From: SHZL01 sp963784425
GTDB lineage: Bacteria > Pseudomonadota > Gammaproteobacteria > Xanthomonadales > SZUA-36
Length of the DNA stretch: 64,000 bases
Assembly (NCBI GenBank): GCA_963784425.1
Contig: CAWARM010000002.1
Span: forward strand, 1 to 64,000
Direction of reading: 5' to 3'
The notes below the pieces were generated by a model. It made no database searches. It saw only the letters and a program-made list of their open reading frames with translations, and was not told where the DNA came from. Shown in pieces: positions 8,227 to 16,884 of the stretch. The first letter of the stretch is position 1; each line of letters opens with the position of its first letter. Both the position numbers and the translations under genes were made by a program.

Positions 8227-9207
8227 TCAACGGAAGGACCCACGGCGATACAACTGCCACAGCAGCGGCCAACCAAACAACAGCGGATATTTGCGCTGCC
8301 GCGGAGTCGGTTCGATGACAGTCTGGGAATGGCGGCCAATTTTCCACAAGAGATAGTCGAAGCCACCCGCAAAAGTCAGTGCTGCCTTGAGCACACGCAG
8401 AATTGACAGCACCTTGCCCTGCATTCGTCGCAGCGCCCATGACATGGACGCCCGCTGCCGCCGTGCAGGGCTGGATTGGTTAACGAAGTAACCCTCGTTA
8501 CTGCCATGACTGAACCCAGGATTGGTGCTAGCAAGCGCCGCAACCATGGACTGGTAATACCCGGAGTTGTGCTCAAACAACCGGGTCGCATGCGCGGGCG
8601 GTTCGGAGCGCAATTCACAGCGGTACGTCAATGACAGTCCGGCACTAACCAGGTTAGCCGCGGTGAACTCAGGTGGCAGACAAGGCACTACCCGGCGGAC
8701 AAACGTGGCTACGGCCTGGCTGATCGCAGCCACTACCCGGTCGCGCGCTGCATCGTCCCGGCAGTACACCAGGCCACTGGGCTGAGCAAAGCGCGCCCAG
8801 AAATAGGAATGAAAGTCATGGCCCATGGCGTACTCAAAACGGCCCATAGTCATCAAGGCGTACTTGGCACGCGCCTCGTTTGGCGGTTCGCCATATCGCA
8901 CCTGGTATACATTGGGTGAAAGGACCCAGGCCAGCATTGCCTGCCAGTGCGAACGCATGGCGCCGTAGTCATCCAGCAAGACGTAGAAATCCAGCATCGT
9001 GTCACGCTGGCCGCGCACGTACGAACCATAAATCAATATGGCGCAAATTCCTGCGCCATAACGTGCACGTATGGCGTCCAGCAGGCCGTCCCGTTGTTCA
9101 TCCGGCCAACTGCAGGCAGCGGTAAGCTGCCCGGCCACCAGTTGCTGCACGCTCTCAGGCTTTGAACGCGCCACGTGTACCACCAAAAATACGGAACGAG
9201 CGGGCAT
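8227..9207 (-). CDS. Degenerate pol-beta-type nucleotidyltransferase domain protein
   Basis: Protein of up to 326 residues. The IYGSYVRGQ segment (about residues 59-67) is the glycine-serine signature of pol-beta-fold nucleotidyltransferases. The following acidic pair, usually D-h-D/E, reads D73-F-Y75, so the second catalytic carboxylate appears replaced. The C-terminal half is unrecognised and basic. The longest frame overlaps the end of the CDP-alcohol phosphotransferase gene by 53 bases. An in-frame GTG directly after that gene's stop would give a protein shorter by about 20 residues, so the start is uncertain. It probably works with its two operon partners, perhaps in regulation or binding rather than transfer. 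Confidence 0.6.
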   Translation of the reverse strand: MPARSVFLVVHVARSKPESVQQLVAGQLTAACSWPDEQRDGLLDAIRARYGAGICAILIYGSYVRGQRDTMLDFYVLLDDYGAMRSHWQAMLAWVLSPNVYQVRYGEPPNEARAKYALMTMGRFEYAMGHDFHSYFWARFAQPSGLVYCRDDAARDRVVAAISQAVATFVRRVVPCLPPEFTAANLVSAGLSLTYRCELRSEPPAHATRLFEHNSGYYQSMVAALASTNPGFSHGSNEGYFVNQSSPARRQRASMSWALRRMQGKVLSILRVLKAALTFAGGFDYLLWKIGRHSQTVIEPTPRQRKYPLLFGWPLLWQLYRRGSFR

Positions 9208-10348
9208 GGGGACCAGTGGCCACGTTGTCTGCGCCGAGCCATGACGTCAGCGGACCATGCATGAGCCGGGACACCAGGCCTTGCAAGAGACGCACGAACA
9301 TGACCCCGGTGGTCAACATCGTCCAGCCAACCACGGCCAGGAAGCCCCAGTCCGGCCGGCCAATCAGCACGCTGAGGGTGAGCAGGATCATGCAGGGATT
9401 GCGTCGCGCTGTAACCAGCCGGAACCAGGCGTCGAAAGGCCTCCAGGTAAATAGGGTGCAATTTCCCAGCTGGTTGAATATCAATTCAACCAGGCGTCCC
9501 AGTCCGTAGGCAATTATCAGCAACCAGCTCAATGCGTCGAGATCCAAACCAAGCACGAGGGGTGGCGGGACCAGTGACTTGCCCCAGAAGACATACCAGA
9601 ATGGCGGATGCAGCAGGTCTATCAGGTGATCATACAAGTGGCCGAAGCGGCTGGATCGAACGGTCACCCTGGCCAGCTTGCCATCCACCGTATCGAGCAG
9701 GGTCATGACCCATCCGGCGGCCAGTCCCGCCGCATAGTGCCCTTCACGGAAAAAATAACAGGCCAGCAGGACCAGCAGAAATCCGATGCTGGTCACCATG
9801 TTAGGCGTTAGCCCAAGCCGGGCGCACCAGTGAACCAGCGTGCGCGCCGGCCGGGGAAAGAGGAACTTGGTTACAATGTCCGTGATACCACGGTACGCAT
9901 TGCCATAGAGCATGTTCTCCAGCTCATTCTTGCGCTGCTCCGTAATGAGTTCCAGCAAAGGTGGACGAGCACTGCGCAGGGCTACGTTAAAAGCGGTGAT
10001 ATCTCCGGGTTCCAGCCGCCGCATTCCGGCAGGGACGACCTTCGACCCGGAAACGAGAAACTTCAGCACCTCCTCCGCGCGGGAAGCTGGGGCAAAAGCC
10101 GCGGCCGGCGTGCCATCCGGCGCTATCAGCACCGAACCAGGGTTGTTCATCAGCCCCTTGAGGGTGCGTGTCTCGAACAGAAAACGGCCAACGAGTAACA
10201 GCACCTCACCTTCACCGGGGAGTTCTCCGGAGTCACCCAGCCAATTCACCTCACCGACCTCACGGGTCTGCCGGCGCAAACGTTCTACGGAACTAAGCCC
10301 CCACAGCCGGGCGGGAGCTTCTGACAGAACAAGGGCGGATAGGGTCAT
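9155..10348 (-). CDS. CDP-alcohol phosphotransferase with N-terminal extension
   Basis: Integral membrane enzyme of 397 residues. The full CDP-alcohol phosphotransferase signature runs from D219 to D244: DTVDGKLAR, then G and two further Asp in GHLYDHLID. This active site joins an alcohol or lipid to a CDP-activated group. The first 150 or so residues are soluble and resemble a shrunken nucleotidyltransferase-like domain, an architecture reminiscent of bifunctional inositol-phosphate cytidylyltransferase/CDP-AP enzymes but without a clear nucleotide-binding loop. I chose the ATG at 10348; the frame is open about 19 codons further up. As first gene of the operon facing the ceramide genes, it could attach a phospho-head group to ceramide. 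Phospholipid synthesis is the alternative. Confidence 0.75.
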   Translation of the reverse strand: MTLSALVLSEAPARLWGLSSVERLRRQTREVGEVNWLGDSGELPGEGEVLLLVGRFLFETRTLKGLMNNPGSVLIAPDGTPAAAFAPASRAEEVLKFLVSGSKVVPAGMRRLEPGDITAFNVALRSARPPLLELITEQRKNELENMLYGNAYRGITDIVTKFLFPRPARTLVHWCARLGLTPNMVTSIGFLLVLLACYFFREGHYAAGLAAGWVMTLLDTVDGKLARVTVRSSRFGHLYDHLIDLLHPPFWYVFWGKSLVPPPLVLGLDLDALSWLLIIAYGLGRLVELIFNQLGNCTLFTWRPFDAWFRLVTARRNPCMILLTLSVLIGRPDWGFLAVVGWTMLTTGVMFVRLLQGLVSRLMHGPLTSWLGADNVATGPHARSFRIFGGTRGAFKA

Positions 10349-10461
10349 GTTATAGTTCGCTCGCTGGGTCAGGAACATGGGAAATGCGCACCCATTACCG
10401 GGCACGGGGCCAGGCGCGGGAGATTATAACAACACCGGCACAATATTAAGGCATGCACTGT

Positions 10462-11355
10462 ATGCGTCTTATCCATATTACCGACCCGCACCTGAGTACA
10501 TTAACCGGGCAGTCCTTTAGAGCACTGAGCATCAAGCGACGATCCGGCTACCTGTCCTGGACACAAAACAGACAGCGTATTCACCTGCGGGACACGCTGC
10601 ACCAGCTGATCACGGCTGTGCGCAGGGAGTCTGCGGACCAGATCATCCTGACCGGGGACCTGGTGCAAATCGGCCTTGAAGATGAGATCCGCGAAGTGAG
10701 CGGCTGGGTTGCGGAACTGGCACCGGCGCAGCAGATTTTTTTTGTACCTGGAAATCATGATGTTTATGCCGGGGACTCCTGGGCTGCACTGCGGCGGTAT
10801 TGCGATTTTTTACTGCCTCCCTCACCGGCAGGAAAACCGGATACCTCCCATTCAGCTTATCCGCTGATTCGGGACATTGGCAGTTTGCGCCTGATTGGGG
10901 CATCTTCGGCCTGTGTGACGCCTTTGTTTTCAGCCCGCGGCGCGCTTGGTCCCGACCAGTTGGAGCGCCTTGCTCAACAGCTCAGCGAAGCGCGAGAGCA
11001 AGGGCGCATGCCCTGCCTGGCCATTCACCATCCTCCGCTGCCGGGCATGACCGCATGGCGTAAAGCACTGCGAGAAGTCAAAGCCCTCAAAGCGATGATT
11101 TCAACCCTTAAGCCGGCCCTGGTATGGTGCGGCCATTTACACTACAACCGCGAGCTGAAGGAGGCGGATTCCCGAATATTCTGCACCACCTCCGCCTCAC
11201 TGGTACACCGCGCTTCCTACCGGGTGTTCGATATTGGTCAGACCATGGACGATGGACGCCCTTGCTGGAGCATTCACATGCAGCTGAAAAGCTGCCCGCC
11301 TGGAACCGCCGGGTTTCACCCGGTGAACGAGCAGCGCTGGAACTTCAGGCTCTAG
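10462..11355 (+). CDS. Calcineurin-like metallophosphoesterase
   Basis: Soluble two-metal phosphoesterase of about 297 residues. The ordered family motifs are all present: DPH near the N-terminus, GDL, GNHD, a mid-protein HHPP and the C-terminal GHLH. It resembles CpdA-like cyclic-nucleotide phosphodiesterases and UDP-diacylglucosamine hydrolases, and sequence cannot choose between them. ATG 10462 gives the typical MRLIHITDPH start; ATG 10453 is also in frame. Its end overlaps the convergent lptG by 11 bases. Confidence 0.85.
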   Translation: MRLIHITDPHLSTLTGQSFRALSIKRRSGYLSWTQNRQRIHLRDTLHQLITAVRRESADQIILTGDLVQIGLEDEIREVSGWVAELAPAQQIFFVPGNHDVYAGDSWAALRRYCDFLLPPSPAGKPDTSHSAYPLIRDIGSLRLIGASSACVTPLFSARGALGPDQLERLAQQLSEAREQGRMPCLAIHHPPLPGMTAWRKALREVKALKAMISTLKPALVWCGHLHYNRELKEADSRIFCTTSASLVHRASYRVFDIGQTMDDGRPCWSIHMQLKSCPPGTAGFHPVNEQRWNFRL

Positions 11356-12457
11356 CCGCCGAACTGCGTAACGCTGTCCGTTTCTTATGGCTGTCCAGGA
11401 ACTGGGCATACACGGAGACAACGAGGATGACCAAGGCAGGCGTCAGGATGATGCCCGGCGGATTCCATTTCAGCAGGCTGGCAACATGACCGGAAAGCTG
11501 CTGTAAAAGGTAAAAACCAATACCTATGAAGCCGCCCATCACGACACGCTGGCTGGCAGGGATGGCGCGAATCGATCCCTGCAGCATGGGTAAGGCCAGC
11601 AAGGCCATGCCAATCACGGCAACTGCAATGCTCAACTGCTGCCATAACACCACCCGGTAACGGTGTGTATCCAGCCCGTTGTCACGCTGGAAATTGATCA
11701 AGCGCCACAGGTCGGACGGTGCCAGTGCTTCCAGCGGCAATACCAGGACGGCGACTTGCTCAGGGCTCAGCAGTGCCGGCCAACGCAACTCTTCATGGTG
11801 CTCCACCTCCACCCCATGCCCTGCAATCGAAGTCACCGTGACATCCTTTAACACCCAGTCACCTGCATCGGCTGCACTTGCCTGGCCGGCCTGCACCAAT
11901 CGCACGAAACGACCCTTTGCATCCATCGTGAAGATTTCGATTTCATTTAGCAGCAATCCGTAGCGAATATTCGCGACATGAACGAACTCATTTCCAGCGC
12001 GCGTCCAGAAACCCGCGCCCCCAGGCGCATCAAGCCGTGTTTGCGCCAGGGTTCGCGCACGCAACTCGTTAGCTTTCTGCTCGCTGAGGGGCACCAGGTA
12101 GCATTGCGCCAGCACAGTCACAATGGCCATCGCCATGGCCAGAATCAGCACCGGACGCGCCAGCCGCGGACGTGACATACCGCCAATCTTTGCGGCCATT
12201 AACTCCTGGTGGTTAGCCATGACGCCCAGGCCCATCAGTCCACCCAGCAGGGAGGTGACCGGCAGCAAATCAATCGCGAGTCTCGGAGCAGAGTAAAGCA
12301 CAACCAGGTAGGCATCAAACTGGGTAAACACGCCCTTCCCGACGTTTTCCAACTCGTCCGCAAGAACGAAGAAACTGAACAGCAACAGTAGCAACAGCAA
12401 CACCGGGATCATGCCCATTATGAAATTCCGCACGATGTAGCGATCCAGGAGATTCAT
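11345..12457 (-). CDS. lptG: LPS export ABC transporter permease LptG
   Basis: Permease of 370 residues of the YjgP/YjgQ family. It has membrane helices at the N-terminus and a group of helices at the C-terminus around a periplasmic beta-jellyroll domain. With LptF and LptB it extracts LPS from the inner membrane. It follows lptF by 10 bases on the same strand, the conserved order. It starts MNLLDRYIVRNF, as is typical of LptG. No lptB or lptC lies in this window. Confidence 0.9.
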   Translation of the reverse strand: MNLLDRYIVRNFIMGMIPVLLLLLLLFSFFVLADELENVGKGVFTQFDAYLVVLYSAPRLAIDLLPVTSLLGGLMGLGVMANHQELMAAKIGGMSRPRLARPVLILAMAMAIVTVLAQCYLVPLSEQKANELRARTLAQTRLDAPGGAGFWTRAGNEFVHVANIRYGLLLNEIEIFTMDAKGRFVRLVQAGQASAADAGDWVLKDVTVTSIAGHGVEVEHHEELRWPALLSPEQVAVLVLPLEALAPSDLWRLINFQRDNGLDTHRYRVVLWQQLSIAVAVIGMALLALPMLQGSIRAIPASQRVVMGGFIGIGFYLLQQLSGHVASLLKWNPPGIILTPALVILVVSVYAQFLDSHKKRTALRSSAARA

Positions 12458-12467
12458 GCCGGCAGGT

Positions 12468-13568
12468 TCATGGCTTGCTTTCTGCTGGCCCTGCCGGCCT
12501 CTGGCTAAGTCGACTCTTGCTCAACCATTTGCGCCACGGCATGTACATGGCTGCAACCAGCAGAATCGTGGCGCCTGGCACCCACCAAATGGTATTGGCT
12601 TTGCCCTGCTCTACCCAGGTACGGCTCATGTCCAGCAAATTGAAATAGACCGCGTAGAACCCCAGTGCCAGAAGCACACGCGCGTAACTGCCCTGACGCG
12701 GCCGGCCCCGGCTCAGAGGAATGGCCAGCAAGGCGAGTAACAGGGCGGAAACCGGAGTCGAGAAGCGCCACTGCAGCTCGGCGCGGTCCGGACCGGACGG
12801 GGAATTTACCAGGCCACGCGTCGGGCTGGCCTTGGTCTTGTACCCCACAGGCTTGGCTTCGCCAGCGGGCAGCCACATGGAAAACGAACCAAGCTCCGCA
12901 AACAGGTCAGGCGCATCCTTCACCGACTTGAACAACTGGGCATCGAACAGTGTCAGCCGGATAAAGTCCGGCCGTGCTTCATACTCCAGCTTGCCGTTAA
13001 CCGAGGTGATGAGCTGCAGGTCCCTGCCTTTACCGGAGCGGATAAAGACGCCATTAATACTGCCACTTGCTTTGGAAATATGCTCAATGAATACCGTGCG
13101 GTCAGAATCCTTGAAGTGATAGAACTGTGCTGGATGTATGCGGTCGATTTCAGAAGTGGCGGCAGCCTCGGCCAGAATGGAATAACTGCTGGCATAGGCC
13201 CAGGGCCGGACCGTAACTGACAGAAATCCAGTCACCACGGCAAGCGCCAGGGCCAGTACCATCACCGGTTGCATCAGCCGTTGTTCGCTGATACCGCTAC
13301 TGCGCATGGCGTATATCTCGGAATCGCTGTACAAACGGCCCATGCCGATCATGATGGCGAAGTAAAAACTCAGTGGCAGCAGGACTTCCAGCGAAACCAG
13401 CGAGCGCAGCAGGGTCAGGCGCAGCACCTCGCCGGCAGCCAGCAAACCGCTGTTGGCCTGCACCAGGTACCGGGTCAGGCTGTAGGTGGTAAATATGATC
13501 ACCAGCACGGTAACGATAGCCAGGAAAGGCAAGCCCACCTCGCGCACCATGTAGCGATCAATGATCAT
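12468..13568 (-). CDS. lptF: LPS export ABC transporter permease LptF
   Basis: Permease of 366 residues of the YjgP/YjgQ family, partner of LptG in the LptB2FG extractor. It begins MIIDRYMVREVGLPF and shows the LSLE-type membrane segments, a central periplasmic beta domain and C-terminal helices. It is the first gene of the lptFG pair, divergent from the lptA-like gene with 77 bases between the starts, so the two transcription units may share a control region. Confidence 0.9.
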   Translation of the reverse strand: MIIDRYMVREVGLPFLAIVTVLVIIFTTYSLTRYLVQANSGLLAAGEVLRLTLLRSLVSLEVLLPLSFYFAIMIGMGRLYSDSEIYAMRSSGISEQRLMQPVMVLALALAVVTGFLSVTVRPWAYASSYSILAEAAATSEIDRIHPAQFYHFKDSDRTVFIEHISKASGSINGVFIRSGKGRDLQLITSVNGKLEYEARPDFIRLTLFDAQLFKSVKDAPDLFAELGSFSMWLPAGEAKPVGYKTKASPTRGLVNSPSGPDRAELQWRFSTPVSALLLALLAIPLSRGRPRQGSYARVLLALGFYAVYFNLLDMSRTWVEQGKANTIWWVPGATILLVAAMYMPWRKWLSKSRLSQRPAGPAESKP

Positions 13569-13645
13569 ATCTGCTACTTCTCAAGGACTGCCCCCAGCTA
13601 GCCTGCTATCATTTTGGTCATTCTTCGCCGACATACCCGTGAACG

Positions 13646-14218
13646 ATGCGAAATTCCACCCGTCAGCACTATAGCCCAACAGACCGCGCGACTTCCGCGT
13701 TGCAGGTACCGGTGCTGATACCAGTGCTCGCGGCTTTGTTGCTGATGGTACCGCAGCCTCGCGCCAGCGGCGATGAGCAGGGATTTCGCCTTGGCCACGA
13801 AGATGTGGTTTCCATCCGGGCCGACACAGCCTGGGAGGACGTCGAACCGGACATAGTTCATTTCGAAGGTCATTTTGAGATGCGGGTACGTGACTGGATG
13901 GTGCATGCCGACCGTGCGATCCTGTATGGCAAACTTGATGACCCGGACCACGTAGTGCTGGAAGGTTCACCTGCCCGCATGGAGTTAAGCTACACGCTCG
14001 GCGAACGGACACAAATCGTACAAGGCGAGGCAAGCAAGATCTTGTATGACCGGAAAGCAGCACAGATTCGCCTGAGTGGTGATGCGCGCATGGGCCAGGG
14101 TGACAAAATACTACGAAGCAATGAGATCAACTACGACATCAAGACTGACCGGTTCCACACCGAGGGTGAAACAGGCATCAACATCAATCCGGGGAGTGGA
14201 AAGCCACCGGCTCAATGA
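13646..14218 (+). CDS. LptA/OstA-like LPS transport periplasmic protein
   Basis: Protein of 190 residues with an N-terminal hydrophobic export segment (about residues 20-40) and an OstA-type beta-jellyroll body: repeated short strands such as VVLEGSPARMEL and AQIRLSGDARM. LptA bridges LPS from inner to outer membrane. Placement next to lptF supports the assignment, though lptA usually sits with lptC and lptB, which are absent here. It could therefore be the main LptA or an extra OstA-domain protein. Its 3' end overlaps the convergent nucleotidyltransferase by 7 bases. Confidence 0.7.
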   Translation: MRNSTRQHYSPTDRATSALQVPVLIPVLAALLLMVPQPRASGDEQGFRLGHEDVVSIRADTAWEDVEPDIVHFEGHFEMRVRDWMVHADRAILYGKLDDPDHVVLEGSPARMELSYTLGERTQIVQGEASKILYDRKAAQIRLSGDARMGQGDKILRSNEINYDIKTDRFHTEGETGININPGSGKPPAQ

Positions 14219-15009
14219 GGAAGTGGCTTTGCTTCCCTCGGAGCATTTGTATCCGACGCGAAAAGTTCCGCCGCCGATGATTTGCGCTGCCAGCGGGCCA
14301 CCGCATTTTGCGCGTGCTTCAGGTCATCAAGGTCATCCACTTCGCACCAGCCACTGCCATGGATGGAACAGATGCCCACCTGACCTGCGCGCGCAAGTTC
14401 ATCAATGGCCGAAAGATACCACCGCGCCAGCCCGTCCGGCCCACTCATCAACGATTCGATCTTGTTGACGAAAGCCTCTGCTCCCTGCTTGCTGAACACC
14501 ATCATGCCGATGGATTCACCGTTGACTTGCTTGAGTTCCAGTTTCTTGCCAACCTTCAGCAGTCGATCGCCTTCTGCAACGATTTTCATATCGTCGCTGT
14601 CATACTGGTTTTTTTGATCTGTGGCCAGGGTGATGGGGAATGCGCTGGCTGATTTGAGCAGGCGGTCCAGTACGGAAGTTTCGAACAGGGTGTCACCATT
14701 GATCAGCAGGAAGGGTTCGCGCATTTCGCCCCGCGCCACCCAGCAGGTGCCCAGGTTGTCGGACAGGGCGTAAAACGGGTTGTACAGCGTACGAGCATTG
14801 ATACCTTTAATCCGGCCGACGACATCCTGAACCACGTGATGGGCAAAGCCGGTGACGACAACGACTTCCTTGATGCCATTAGCGGCAAGTGCCCTGATCT
14901 GCCATTCCAGCAATGGGCGGCCATCCACCTGCAGGCAGCATTTGGGCATGGCTTCAGTCAGGGGCATCAGCCGCCTGCCCTGGCCCGCACTAAGGATTAT
15001 GGCTTTCAT
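14212..15009 (-). CDS. NTP transferase, phosphocholine/sugar-phosphate cytidylyltransferase-like
   Basis: Nucleotidyltransferase of about 265 residues. The nucleotide-binding signature SAGQGRRLMPLTEAMPKC is at the N-terminus, a GDTLF metal-site segment lies mid-protein, and the ending WCEVDDLDDLKHA is typical of LicC-like phosphocholine or inositol-phosphate cytidylyltransferases. It would make a CDP- (or sugar-nucleotide-) activated head group. ATG 15009 follows a GAGGGAA ribosome binding site and gives the normal N-terminus; the frame extends six codons further. A plausible partner is the CDP-alcohol phosphotransferase at 9155-10348, which needs a CDP-activated substrate. That link is inferred. 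Confidence 0.8.
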   Translation of the reverse strand: MKAIILSAGQGRRLMPLTEAMPKCCLQVDGRPLLEWQIRALAANGIKEVVVVTGFAHHVVQDVVGRIKGINARTLYNPFYALSDNLGTCWVARGEMREPFLLINGDTLFETSVLDRLLKSASAFPITLATDQKNQYDSDDMKIVAEGDRLLKVGKKLELKQVNGESIGMMVFSKQGAEAFVNKIESLMSGPDGLARWYLSAIDELARAGQVGICSIHGSGWCEVDDLDDLKHAQNAVARWQRKSSAAELFASDTNAPREAKPLPH

Positions 15010-15218
15010 TTTCTTGTTCCCTCGCAACGATCAACCCGCCGGGTGTATGGGCAAACAGCCGCAATTACCCTGCTGAGTCAAAAACCTGGCGGGATTTTAC
15101 ACTGTTTCCAGCTGCAGCACACTTGACCTGACCGGACGAGCTATTGCCAGCAAGTGATGCGTCAATTTACCCCGTAATGCAATACAATCGTGCCGCATAG
15201 CCCCACAAGGAGAACCCA

Positions 15219-16826
15219 GTGCTGACCGATTTACTCAACGCAGATCATGCAATGACTGTGCATGCCGACGTCTGCGTGATCGGTGCAGGAGCAGCGGGCG
15301 TGGCCCTGGCCAGGGATTTGAACATCGCCGGCCGTTCGGTGTGCTTGCTTGAGGCTGGCGGGCTGGACTTTGAAATCGATACCCAGGCCCTGTTTGCCGG
15401 CAACAATCCGGGTATGCCTTACTACGATCTCGACCGCTCCCGGCTGCGATTTTTTGGTGGGACCACGAATATATGGGGCGGGCGCTGCGTGCCCCTTGAT
15501 GCCATAGATTTTGAACGTAGATCCTGGGTGCCGCACAGTGGCTGGCCCATCAGCCGGACTGACCTGGAACCATGGTATCGCAAGGCACATGACTCCATGC
15601 AACTCGGAGAGTTTGAATACAGCCATTCCCTTTGGAAAAAACTGGGTATCGAACCCCTGGCCTTCGATCCGTCAGAGCTATCCACCCGCTTCTGGCGCTT
15701 CGATACCATGCGCGAGCGTTTTAATCACAGCCAGAGCGAGGACCTCATGAAGGCTGAGTTTGTGCAGATTTTTCTGCACGCCAACGTCATTGCCATTCAC
15801 ACCGACGAATACCAGAAACAGGTCACTCATATCGAGGCCCGGTCCCTGAAGGGCCACCAACTGATGGCGCGGGCGCGGCATTTTGTACTGGCTTGTGGCG
15901 CCATCGAGAACGCCAGGCTACTGCTGATTTCCGACGCCGAAGTCGCTGGCGGTATCGGCAATGCCCATGACCAGGTTGGGCGCTATTTCATGGAACATCC
16001 ACACGGCCGCATTGCGCATGTGGACACCACTGATCCGGGCGCTTTCTGGGCTTTGTACCGTAAACGCTACCCGCGCAAAGACGTGCCGGTGATGCCCGCC
16101 CTGGTTACCTCGGAAGACTTACAGCGAAAAGCCGGTATCCTCAACAGCGCCGCGACCTTCAAGCCGCTACGAAGCCCGGAAAAAGGTGTTGCAGTAAGCC
16201 AGCAGGTGTATATGAACCTGAAGCACAGCCTGAATCCTTCGCGCTCGGGGCGTAGCCTGTGGCACGGTTACCGTGCTGTCACGGATTTCTTGCAGCGCAA
16301 TGTTTCCATGCCCTTGGTGCGCGTCGGAATCAAGCTCGCGCGTATGCAGCTTTACGTCATTGCGCGCGCCGAACAATCTCCCAACCCGGAAAGCCGTGTG
16401 CAGCTGTCGGAACAGCGCGATGCACTGGGCTGCCGGCGGGCAGATCTTAACTGGCAGATGTCCGCGCTGGATAAACACTCCGTGCGCGAACTGGCCTTGT
16501 CACTGGAGAGGGAATTCAGCCGCCTGGGCCTGGGCAAGGTCACCATCATGGACTGGTTACACGATGGCTCCAGGGAATGGCCGGTGGATCCCACCCTGGG
16601 CAATCACCCGATTGGGGGCTATCATCACATCGGCACCACGCGCATGAGTTCTGCGCCGGCTGAGGGCGTAGTCGATGCAAACTGCACGGTGCATGGCATT
16701 GCCAACCTGCACATTGCCGGAAGTTCGGTGTTCACCACCGGCGGCTGGGCCAACCCGACCTTAACCCTGCTGGCGCTGACCCATCGCCTCGCCCACCATA
16801 TCGATACCGCTTTACTGAAAAACTGA
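15219..16826 (+). CDS. GMC-family FAD-dependent oxidoreductase (first copy)
   Basis: FAD enzyme of 535 residues. The ADP-binding motif GAGAAG is at about residues 23-28, and FFGGTTNIWGGR is the flavin-proximal segment. The C-terminal GMC domain carries GGYHHIGTTRM and WANPTLT, with the expected catalytic His and Asn. It begins with GTG after an AAGGAGA at 15207-15213. GMC enzymes oxidise alcohols or sugars. A paralogue of identical length lies at 20782-22389. Neighbouring sulfotransferases and lipid or glycan genes suggest it oxidises a sugar or polyol of the same surface molecule. Confidence 0.85.
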   Translation: MLTDLLNADHAMTVHADVCVIGAGAAGVALARDLNIAGRSVCLLEAGGLDFEIDTQALFAGNNPGMPYYDLDRSRLRFFGGTTNIWGGRCVPLDAIDFERRSWVPHSGWPISRTDLEPWYRKAHDSMQLGEFEYSHSLWKKLGIEPLAFDPSELSTRFWRFDTMRERFNHSQSEDLMKAEFVQIFLHANVIAIHTDEYQKQVTHIEARSLKGHQLMARARHFVLACGAIENARLLLISDAEVAGGIGNAHDQVGRYFMEHPHGRIAHVDTTDPGAFWALYRKRYPRKDVPVMPALVTSEDLQRKAGILNSAATFKPLRSPEKGVAVSQQVYMNLKHSLNPSRSGRSLWHGYRAVTDFLQRNVSMPLVRVGIKLARMQLYVIARAEQSPNPESRVQLSEQRDALGCRRADLNWQMSALDKHSVRELALSLEREFSRLGLGKVTIMDWLHDGSREWPVDPTLGNHPIGGYHHIGTTRMSSAPAEGVVDANCTVHGIANLHIAGSSVFTTGGWANPTLTLLALTHRLAHHIDTALLKN

Positions 16827-16884
16827 ACTCGCCCATGACGTCGGCAATTCCGTGTCGGCCAAGCCGTCCACCCCAAGCCCCCGT

